A stretch of 47,771 nt of DNA from a virus: positions 1 through 47,771 of the IMG/VR virus record IMGVR_UViG_3300046533_000670; one strand, 5' to 3'. Of this stretch, positions 8,431-15,665 are shown in pieces. Position numbers and translations under genes: made by a program. Numbering within the stretch: the stretch's first letter is position 1; each line of letters opens with the position of its first letter. Under the pieces are notes generated by a model. It was not told where the DNA came from and did not search any database. It was given only the letters and a program-made list of their open reading frames with translations.

Positions 8431-10103
8431 GGCACCCCGACTGAGGTCATGTAGGTTCTGAGGCGATTGTAGAGGGCGAGGTTGCCCGCGCTGCCGAGCG
8501 ACGCGCCGATATGGGCTTCGCTTAAAATTTTCGTTGTGCATGCGGAGGGACTGCCGCCGCAGCCAACAAAGAAAACATTTTCGGGAAGACCTGACGTCCC
8601 GGCTACGGTTCCCTTGTCAATCCCGTTCCAATATCCCTCCAAACTGGCCGAGTTGTTCCGGTCCCCCACAAACAACCCGTTCGTTCCTGGTGATACACAG
8701 CATGGCGGCGTCCCCGGAACATTTATCCTTGGATAAAACGAGCCGCCGTAACTGGCATATATACCGCTGCCTCCACCACCACTCCCCATCTGCCCTACAT
8801 TATCGTCTACGGTAAGGTACGCCCAGACCCCAAGGCTAGCGTTGTTTTGGGTATACAGCAGGCTATTCGTACCGGGATTGTATCCCGATAAATTCAGTAT
8901 GTTTGCTCCCGCGACAAACCCGCTGAACCCTTGATAGGCCGCAAAGGTAAGAGAGCCGCTCACCGCCAAGGGATAGCTCGTCCCCACCAAATTCAGTAAA
9001 CTGTCCGCCTGCGTCTGCTGCGCCAGCACATACAGCGCGTCCAGCTTCGCCCACACGCCATCCGTGACGAGTCCGCATATGAGCGTGGTGAGGTCGGCGG
9101 CATGCGCCGTCTCGCCGGTCGCCCGCGCCAAGTACGCCGTCGCCTGCGAGCAGCCGGTCGCGCCGCCCGCGCCGTCCCATGGGCTGAAGCCTGCTGGCGG
9201 GGCATAGGTCTGGCTGGCGGCAGTGGGGCGGAGGGTCCAGACGCCAGCCCCTGGGCCATGCAGGCAAATTGTCGGAAAATATGCGAGCCCAGCCGCAGGC
9301 GCAGCAATCGCAATCATTGAATTAGCCCCCGTCGCCGGATTACCGCTCCCGAACCAAACATTGTTCAAAGACATCCAAAACTTTCCAGCCGTGAGATCGA
9401 CCGCTATCGCAAACACATCATTTGCGACCGGAATAGTGCCGCTTAATCCGTAATTGTTAGTAAATCCAGGACTTCCTGCAAACAGGCGCTGCTCTGCCTG
9501 TAATAACGCCGCTATTGTAAAAACCCCTGCCGAATAATTACTGGTTCCCAGATAATTGGTAGGGATAAAGCCCGCATCAGCTATCCCAAAACATCCATCG
9601 TTGTTCGTCCCGATTGATCCGTTTGGCGTTATAAATTCGATATAGTACTTTCCGGATGTATGACTGACTGACCCGCGAATGGATTGATAGACCCCGACGA
9701 CCGTGGCCGTCACCGTCAGCCCGCCATTGCTCAGCGTCATGCTGTTGGCGGCGGCGTCGCTCGCGGACCATACGCTCGTCGGCGTCGCCGTCCCGCCACC
9801 GCCAGGCACGATCGGGGCCACAAAGGCGATCCCGCTTGGGGCGTCCTTCATCATCGCCCACACGTGCGAGGCGCTGAAGACAGGCCCTGCCTCCCCTGAG
9901 ACGATGTTGAGGCCCTCGCGCGTGACCGTGGGAGCCGCATCGCCGATGGCGTAGACGCCAATGCCGTTGATCCCCAGCATCAGCGGGCCGGGGCCGAGAT
10001 CCGTCCAAGCGGTGTTGTTCAGACTGAACTTGGTGGTGACGGTCTGAGCGTGCGCCAAGCTCGGGAAGAGCAGGAAAGCGAGGAGGGCGAGCCAGCGGGT
10101 CAT
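8427..10103 (-). CDS. Exported protein with SPRY-like centre and fibre-like C-terminus, copy 2
   Basis: This 558-residue protein has a signal peptide (residues 1-19, ending AHA), the family N-terminal module (about 20-100), and a SPRY/B30.2-like region (about 145-300, with GKYYIEF and DVFAIAVDLTAGKFWMSLN). A conserved helical block follows (CSQATAYLARATGETAH to AQQTQAD), then a variable lectin-like C-terminal domain ending in a block shared with copy 1. The central and C-terminal variable parts are visibly more AT-rich than the conserved blocks, suggesting exchange of modules. Virion proteins normally lack signal peptides, so it probably acts in the host envelope or outside. It overlaps both neighbours by ATGA. 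Confidence 0.8.
   Translation of the reverse strand: MTRWLALLAFLLFPSLAHAQTVTTKFSLNNTAWTDLGPGPLMLGINGIGVYAIGDAAPTVTREGLNIVSGEAGPVFSASHVWAMMKDAPSGIAFVAPIVPGGGGTATPTSVWSASDAAANSMTLSNGGLTVTATVVGVYQSIRGSVSHTSGKYYIEFITPNGSIGTNNDGCFGIADAGFIPTNYLGTSNYSAGVFTIAALLQAEQRLFAGSPGFTNNYGLSGTIPVANDVFAIAVDLTAGKFWMSLNNVWFGSGNPATGANSMIAIAAPAAGLAYFPTICLHGPGAGVWTLRPTAASQTYAPPAGFSPWDGAGGATGCSQATAYLARATGETAHAADLTTLICGLVTDGVWAKLDALYVLAQQTQADSLLNLVGTSYPLAVSGSLTFAAYQGFSGFVAGANILNLSGYNPGTNSLLYTQNNASLGVWAYLTVDDNVGQMGSGGGGSGIYASYGGSFYPRINVPGTPPCCVSPGTNGLFVGDRNNSASLEGYWNGIDKGTVAGTSGLPENVFFVGCGGSPSACTTKILSEAHIGASLGSAGNLALYNRLRTYMTSVGVP
8476..8516. repeat. 41-bp direct repeat shared by the paralog C-termini (copy A)
   Basis: This stretch is identical to 10149-10189. 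It encodes the conserved C-terminal block AHIGASLGSAGNLALY of the two large exported proteins. Identity at DNA level in otherwise diverged genes points to recent duplication or gene conversion. Confidence 0.85.
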
Positions 10104-11767
10104 GGGACGCCTACCGCGGTCATGTAGGCGCGAAGCCTGGTGTAGAGAGCGAGGTTGCCCGCGCTGCCGAGCGACGCGCCGATATGGGCGGCGCTGAGAG
10201 TTTGTGTGGTAACTCCCCCCGACACAATGCTTCCACCAACAAAGAAATCAGCGCTTGAAAGCGCGGTAGGAGTCGATGCAAGCGGCCCCGCGCTGACCCC
10301 GTTCTGATAGGGGTACATATTAGAAGCATCACTTCTCTCTACTGCAAACAATCCCTTAGTAATTGATGTTGCGACTGTAAGGGCCGTGACGCTATCATTG
10401 ACTCTCGGATAAAAAAGCCCGCCAAATTTATTAACTATATACGACGCAGTATTGTAGGCTATTTGCGACTTACCCTCGTCAATAACGCTGTACGACCAGA
10501 CACCTAAGCTAGCATTAGTTTGAGTGTAATGCGGAGTGCCCACCGTTGGGTTAAGCCCAGTGTCCAACCCAACCCCAAACCCAGAAAAACCAACATATGG
10601 CGTAAAAGTTAGAGCGAGCGGAACGGGACGATCAGAAGCTCGGCCCGGCCCCGTCAGCGGGTAGCTTGCGCTTACAAGGTTTAGTTGCGCATCCGCCTGC
10701 GTCTGCTGCGCCAGCACGTAGAGCGCATCGAGCTTGCTCCAGACGCCATCCGCCACCAGCCCGCAGATCAATGTGGTGAGGTCAGCCGGGTGCGCCGTCT
10801 CGCCAGTGGCCCGCGCGAGGTAGGCGGTCGCTTGGCTGCACCCGGCCGCGCCCGCGCCGTCCCATGCGGTGAAGCCTGCTGGGGCGGCGTATTTCTGGCT
10901 GGCGGCGGTGGGCTGGAGGGTCCAGACGCCAGTTCCCGCGCTCTTATTCAGAGACAAAGCAATAAACAGTGAGCCAACCGTAGCGGGACTGAAAGACATA
11001 AAAGGCAGGGATCCTGTAGAGGGGTTGCTGCCACCGGCCCAAACGCCATTCACCGAAATCCACACGCCCCCAGAACCAAAATCTACCGCAAGTCCATAAA
11101 CGTCGTTGGGCGATGGTGTGAGTAAACCTGGATTATAATTAGGCGTAAATCCAGCACTAGTATATACCAGCCCAGCCGGCTGAACGCCGCCGGAATAATT
11201 GCTGGTCCCCGGATAGCTGGCGACATTAAATCCTGAAGATGCTAATCCAATAACCTGAAAATTGGCATTTACAGACGTGACGAGCAATTCAGCGTAAACT
11301 TTACCCGATGACTTACTAACAGTGTTGCGAGCCGACACAAAAGTACTATCCACGGCAGGCGCTGAGAGCGTCAGCCCGCCGTTGGTCAACGTCAGGCCGC
11401 TGGCGGCGGCGTCGGTTGCGGACCAGACCGACGAAGTCCCTCCACCGCCCCCGCCTCCGCCGGTGATTGGCGCGACATAGGCGGTGACGCCGAAATTGCC
11501 GGTTGCCGCGCCCCAGACGTGCGAGGGGGTGGGGATCTTGATCGAGCCGCCGAGAGCCTTGCCGAAGCCCTCGGCCTTGAGGGTCGGGGTCGCGTCCGAG
11601 ATGGCGAACACGCCGGTTGGGCCGTTGAACGACAGTAGCATCGGCCCCGGCCCCAGATCGGTCCAGCCTGCATTGGAAAGGGCGTATTTCGCCGTCGTCG
11701 TCGCCGCGGCCGCCGAGCTTGTCCCTGCAGCGATCAACATCAATGCTATGGCGAGCCAGCGCTTCAT
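10100..11767 (-). CDS. Exported protein with SPRY-like centre and fibre-like C-terminus, copy 1
   Basis: This 555-residue paralog of the next gene has a signal peptide (residues 1-21), the shared N-terminal module, and a Gly linker (ITGGGGGGGG). A SPRY-like domain follows (GKVYAELLVTS, DVYGLAVDFGSGGVWISVN), then the conserved helical block and a variable C-terminal domain with the shared final block. It starts by ATGA overlap with the endolysin stop, so it is made with the lysis cassette. It could alter the host surface, block superinfection or assist release; none of this is shown by the sequence. Confidence 0.8.
   Translation of the reverse strand: MKRWLAIALMLIAAGTSSAAAATTTAKYALSNAGWTDLGPGPMLLSFNGPTGVFAISDATPTLKAEGFGKALGGSIKIPTPSHVWGAATGNFGVTAYVAPITGGGGGGGGTSSVWSATDAAASGLTLTNGGLTLSAPAVDSTFVSARNTVSKSSGKVYAELLVTSVNANFQVIGLASSGFNVASYPGTSNYSGGVQPAGLVYTSAGFTPNYNPGLLTPSPNDVYGLAVDFGSGGVWISVNGVWAGGSNPSTGSLPFMSFSPATVGSLFIALSLNKSAGTGVWTLQPTAASQKYAAPAGFTAWDGAGAAGCSQATAYLARATGETAHPADLTTLICGLVADGVWSKLDALYVLAQQTQADAQLNLVSASYPLTGPGRASDRPVPLALTFTPYVGFSGFGVGLDTGLNPTVGTPHYTQTNASLGVWSYSVIDEGKSQIAYNTASYIVNKFGGLFYPRVNDSVTALTVATSITKGLFAVERSDASNMYPYQNGVSAGPLASTPTALSSADFFVGGSIVSGGVTTQTLSAAHIGASLGSAGNLALYTRLRAYMTAVGVP
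10149..10189. repeat. 41-bp direct repeat (copy B)
   Basis: This stretch is identical to 8476-8516 and lies at the same place in the paralogous gene. Confidence 0.85.
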
Positions 11768-12351
11768 ACGAGGGCTTCCTTGAAGCTGTGGTAGTAGCCT
11801 TCGATAAGGTCAGCGCGGTCGAGGCCGTTGACGCACTTGCGGGCGTTGTAGGGATCTTCGGTATCCTCGTTGAAGAAGGCCGGGAGGCCCAAGCCGGTGA
11901 ACCACCCGTCGATCAGGCCGTCGAACAGGATCAGGGCCGAGGGCTCGTCCTCGAGCATGCGGTGGGGGTACTCGACCAGCGGCGCATCGACGCCGTACTT
12001 GTCGGTAAGGACCCGTTCGCCCTTCTCGTAGTTCTCGATCCAGGTCAGCTGCACGTGGCCGCGGCCGTAGTAGCACTGGCTGTGCGGCCCTGTCGGGGCG
12101 CCGTAGGACTTGCCCTGCCCGCGGCCGTATTCCTCGATCGGGCGCATCTCGGCGGCCGTCTCATGGTAGACGGTGGCGAAGGCGTAGGCGAGCCAGCGGA
12201 TGTCCTTGTTGCGGAAGTTCTCTTCCCAGACGTCGAGCAAGTACTCCATGCCGTCGACTTGCCGTTGGCTGAGCACGCCATTGAACACCGACATTCGAAT
12301 GCTGTCGAAGAAGGCCTTGCGGTCGATCTCAGCAGCGGCTTGATCGATCAT
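11764..12351 (-). CDS. Endolysin, GH19 chitinase-like muramidase
   Basis: This 195-residue enzyme would cleave peptidoglycan glycan strands at lysis. It has the GH19/lysozyme-like pattern: YHETAAEMRPIEEYG at about 62-75, with Glu64 and Glu73 as candidate catalytic acids, then YYGRGHVQLTW at 94-104. The length suits a single-domain endolysin. No signal peptide is seen, so a holin is needed. The start overlaps the small membrane gene upstream (ATGA) and the stop overlaps the exported paralog (ATGA). Confidence 0.88.
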   Translation of the reverse strand: MIDQAAAEIDRKAFFDSIRMSVFNGVLSQRQVDGMEYLLDVWEENFRNKDIRWLAYAFATVYHETAAEMRPIEEYGRGQGKSYGAPTGPHSQCYYGRGHVQLTWIENYEKGERVLTDKYGVDAPLVEYPHRMLEDEPSALILFDGLIDGWFTGLGLPAFFNEDTEDPYNARKCVNGLDRADLIEGYYHSFKEALV

Positions 12352-12527
12352 GGCGACCCCCTGCCGCAGTCCGAGATCAACATCTTGGTCAGCGTCTGCC
12401 GCTCATCCCGCTGCACGTTGGCGACGTACAGGAGCGCGAAAATCATTCCCGCATTCAACACCACCACCACCAACAAAAGCGGCGATGTCTTCAGCGCGCC
12501 GATCGTCTCGAGGCCGAGCTGGGTCAC
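12348..12527 (-). CDS. Single-pass membrane protein next to the endolysin (holin or lysis accessory)
   Basis: This 59-residue protein starts with GTG that overlaps the fibre gene stop (GTGA), with a strong AGGAGG 5 nt upstream. It has a short amphipathic N-terminus (TQLGLETIGALKTS), one membrane helix (about 16-36) and a charged tail. Its stop overlaps the endolysin start by ATGA. Position and topology fit a small holin or spanin-like component. It is the best lysis partner in the window. Confidence 0.75.
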   Translation of the reverse strand: MTQLGLETIGALKTSPLLLVVVVLNAGMIFALLYVANVQRDERQTLTKMLISDCGRGSP

Positions 12528-14665
12528 GCCGGCCTCCTTTCGAGCGCGGCGACTTTCGCGCTCAATTCCTTGATCGCCTCGACCAGCACCGCGATGATGT
12601 CGGTGTAGGAGATCCCGAGCAGCGGAGCTTCCGAGGCGATCTCCTTGCCCTCGGAATCGCGCGGGCGATTCGTCTCGTGGACGACCTCGGGCAGGACCGC
12701 CTGCACGTCCTGGGCGATCAGGCCGATCTCGCGCCGCGATCGATGCTCGCGGTTGAACGACACGCCGTCGAGTTGCTTGACGATCGATAGCGCGTCTTCG
12801 AGCGGCGCGATGTCGCGCTTCATGCGCCGGTCGGAGCCGTTGACGATCGAGATCGGAAAGCTCACCTGGCCGGTCTTGCGCGAGATCGACATCGGGGCGC
12901 CGAGGAAGGCCCCGCCGTCGGTGAAGCCTGCGATGTAGAAGTTCGAGCCGTTGTTGCCTGTCGACTCAGGCGTGCCGTCGTTCATGACGACCTGCCAGCG
13001 GTTCAGGCCGTTGTTGGAGGCGGTGATGCTGTCGCCGGTGGTCGCCTTCGAGTTCAGCACCAGGTTGGCGTTGCCGACGAGCGGCGGATAGAGCGAATTG
13101 GAGCGCGGGGTCGCGCCGACGCCGTTGATCGAAACCCGCCCGTTGGCGCGATTGATGTTGAGGGTCGAGAGGGCGGTTGAGCCGTTGTCGTGAATGGCGG
13201 TGATGTCGAAATTCGAGCCTGCATTGCCGCCGCCTTCGAGCGTGTTGTCGGAAAGCGCCACGTTCCAGCGGTTCTGGCCGCCCGAGGACGCCACCATGCC
13301 GCAAAAATGGCCAGGACCCAGCCGGTTCAGGACCATGGTGGCCGAGCCGACATCGGGCGGGTAGGTGACGATCGAGTGGACGGGGGCGCCGACGGCGTTC
13401 AGGGTCATCCGCCCGCTCATGCGGTTGATGTCGAGCTCGGCCAGCGGCGTATGGCCGTCGTCGGCGATTCCGGTAATTGAGAAGTTCGAGCCTGCGTTGG
13501 TGCCCGGAGACTCGGGCGTCGCGTCGCTGAGGTTGAGCCCCCAACGGTTCGCCCCGCCGGAAGAGGCGACGATGCCGCAGTTGTGGCCCGAGCCCTGGCG
13601 GTTGAGGACGATGGTGGCTGAGCCGATGTCGGGCGGGTAATTGTCGACGGTATGGGGAGCGGCGCCGACGCCATTGAAGGTCAGTCTCCCGCTGGCGCGG
13701 TTGGTGTTCCACGAACTCAGTTGATTGCCATTGTCGTCATAGGCGATGACGCCGAAGTTGCAGCCGGCGTTGGTTCCGGGATTTTCGGCGAGCGTCGTGC
13801 CCAGCACCAGATCCCATCGTTTCACTCCGCCGGTGAAGCTTGAGATGATCCGACTGGCATAGCCGCTCGGGGCGTCGAAGCCCATCGCGGCGTTTTCCAT
13901 GACGATGCCGCCGGTCATGGTCCCGCCGGCCAGGGGCAGGTAAGTCCCGCCGACGATCGGCGGGCCGCCGGTAGCCACCATTGCGTCCACATAAGCCTTG
14001 CTGGCGGCGTCGAGGTCCGAGACGGGGTCCCCGGCGAGGGTCAGGATGCCGGTCATGGCGCCGCCGGAGAGCGCGAGGTAGCCTCCGATGGTTGAGCCGG
14101 TGGGAGCTTGAATGACGCCTGAGAACGCGCCTCCGGTGATCGGCATGTAGCCGACGATGGTCGAGCCGCCGGTGGTGACGATCGGCCCGGTGAACGTTCC
14201 CCCGGTGACGGGCATGTAACCGGCGACCGCCGAGCCTGGCGGAAGGGTGACAGGCCCCGTGAAGGTCCCGCCCGTGAGGGGCATGTAGCCAGCGATCACC
14301 GATCCCGCCGGGGCCTGGATCGGGCCGGTGAACACCCCGCCCGCGATCGGCATGTAGACGCCCGCGACGTCGCTCGAGGTGAACACCTGCGACCACTGGC
14401 TGGCGAGGAACGGCCCCGGCGCGACCGCCTGGATGCAGCGGTAGAGAAAGCCGCCGTTCCAGACATATTGCCCAATTGTATAATGAGCCACGGCCGAGAA
14501 CACCCGCGCCACCAGGAGGTCGATCGGAGTCTTGAAGGGATCGACGGCGCCGAATTGGAAGTCGGGCAGGTTGACGTACATCGTGCCCGGCAGCCTCGAC
14601 CCGACCGAAGGCCGTAAACCCGCGGTGGCGAGTTGCAGCGACTGGATGCGGGTTTGAATGCTCAA
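12524..14665 (-). CDS. Tail fibre with C-terminal S74 intramolecular chaperone
   Basis: This 713-residue protein has a TTG start with GGGAG 9 nt upstream. Residues about 105-215 contain repeated GYMPLTGGTFTGP motifs that form a trimeric shaft. The middle consists of three or four repeated units around NRxSGRxTxNGVGA. The last 103 residues are a peptidase S74 domain starting at SDRRMKRDI (about Ser611). That domain assists trimer folding and then cuts itself off at the Ser/Lys dyad. A coiled coil ends the protein. It is likely a receptor-binding fibre or spike. Confidence 0.9.
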   Translation of the reverse strand: MSIQTRIQSLQLATAGLRPSVGSRLPGTMYVNLPDFQFGAVDPFKTPIDLLVARVFSAVAHYTIGQYVWNGGFLYRCIQAVAPGPFLASQWSQVFTSSDVAGVYMPIAGGVFTGPIQAPAGSVIAGYMPLTGGTFTGPVTLPPGSAVAGYMPVTGGTFTGPIVTTGGSTIVGYMPITGGAFSGVIQAPTGSTIGGYLALSGGAMTGILTLAGDPVSDLDAASKAYVDAMVATGGPPIVGGTYLPLAGGTMTGGIVMENAAMGFDAPSGYASRIISSFTGGVKRWDLVLGTTLAENPGTNAGCNFGVIAYDDNGNQLSSWNTNRASGRLTFNGVGAAPHTVDNYPPDIGSATIVLNRQGSGHNCGIVASSGGANRWGLNLSDATPESPGTNAGSNFSITGIADDGHTPLAELDINRMSGRMTLNAVGAPVHSIVTYPPDVGSATMVLNRLGPGHFCGMVASSGGQNRWNVALSDNTLEGGGNAGSNFDITAIHDNGSTALSTLNINRANGRVSINGVGATPRSNSLYPPLVGNANLVLNSKATTGDSITASNNGLNRWQVVMNDGTPESTGNNGSNFYIAGFTDGGAFLGAPMSISRKTGQVSFPISIVNGSDRRMKRDIAPLEDALSIVKQLDGVSFNREHRSRREIGLIAQDVQAVLPEVVHETNRPRDSEGKEIASEAPLLGISYTDIIAVLVEAIKELSAKVAALERRPA

Positions 14666-14669
14666 GCCG

Positions 14670-15665
14670 TTACACTCCCATCATGATGGCGGCTGTGCTT
14701 TTGGCGCCCGCCGGCGTGTAAACGACGACGATCACGCCGGAAGCGCCGTTGCCGCCTGCGCCATAGCGCGTATTTCCGTTCGCCGAATATCCACCGCCGC
14801 CACCCGCGCCGCCGTATAATCCGCCGACAGCGCCATTAGCCGCATTCGAAGACGAGCCCGCGCCAGAACATCCGCCGCCGCCCCCTCCTCCTCCGCCCGC
14901 GCCAACAGTCCCGAGTTCGATTCCCGCTCCGCCTGCGCCGCCAATTCCCCCTGGCGTATTGGTGGCGTTTCCGCCGCCTCCTCCGCCGCCGCCAGATCCA
15001 TGCGAACCTGCGCCGCCGCCGCCGCTAGGAGCCGTTCCGCCAACGCCGCCAGGTGTCGTATCGAAGGCCGCGCCACCCACAAATCCGACAGTCGTGTTGT
15101 TGGTTTGCGAAGTTCCTATTGCCCCGCCGCCGCCAGCGCCGCCGCCTGCACCGCCTTGCGAAGTCCCGACAGATCCCGGTCCGCCGCCAACTGCGCCGCC
15201 GCCATTGGGTCCGCCCGCCCCGCCGCCGCCGCTGCCTCCGTCCGCGCTGGTCGTGCCTGCTTGCGCCGCGCCCGCGCCGCCATTGAAAGCGCCCGTTATC
15301 GGAGTGCATGCGCTTGCTTGCCCGCCGGAAACGCCGCCTGGAGAGCCGCCACCGCCGCCTTTGGCGATGACCTGGCCTGAATTGAAATCAGTGTCGCCGC
15401 CCGCCGTTCCTGGAACTTGGCTAGACGTGGCGACGCCGCCAACGCCTGCAACGCCAATGACGACAGGGATCGAAGACCCCGGCGCCAGAATGATATTGGA
15501 GATCGTCGCATAAGCCCCGCCGCCGCCAGCGCCTCCCCCGCGCGTTCCACTAGAGGTTCCCGACATTCCGCCACCGCCCGCACCGATCGCATGCACCCGA
15601 TTGACCGGCCCGAAGTCGTTCGGAACCGTCCAAGAGCCGCTGACGGTAATGACGACGGTGGTCAT
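14670..15665 (-). CDS. Glycine-rich adhesin-like tail protein
   Basis: The product is 331 residues from ATG 15665, which overlaps the upstream fibre stop. A beta-rich N-terminus (TVVITVSGSWTVP) leads into about 250 residues dominated by Gly runs split by short Ser/Thr/Ala stretches. This pattern is like the polyglycine-II sandwich of phage tail-tip adhesins such as S16 gp38 (known from that family). The C-terminus (GASGVIVVVYTP) is a beta strand typical of such tips. It probably binds the host receptor with the two adjacent fibres. Confidence 0.7.
   Translation of the reverse strand: MTTVVITVSGSWTVPNDFGPVNRVHAIGAGGGGMSGTSSGTRGGGAGGGGAYATISNIILAPGSSIPVVIGVAGVGGVATSSQVPGTAGGDTDFNSGQVIAKGGGGGSPGGVSGGQASACTPITGAFNGGAGAAQAGTTSADGGSGGGGAGGPNGGGAVGGGPGSVGTSQGGAGGGAGGGGAIGTSQTNNTTVGFVGGAAFDTTPGGVGGTAPSGGGGAGSHGSGGGGGGGGNATNTPGGIGGAGGAGIELGTVGAGGGGGGGGGCSGAGSSSNAANGAVGGLYGGAGGGGGYSANGNTRYGAGGNGASGVIVVVYTPAGAKSTAAIMMGV

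Noticed and set aside
12900-13700. Possible diversity-generating element from repeated fibre units
   Set aside because: The repeats are normal shaft units in the S74 fibre. No reverse transcriptase or template repeat is present in the window.
14905-14945. tRNA-like T-arm sequence (GAGTTCGATTCCCGCTC)
   Set aside because: It lies inside the glycine-rich coding frame. No matching acceptor stem or anticodon arm could be found around it. No tRNA gene is supported anywhere in the window.
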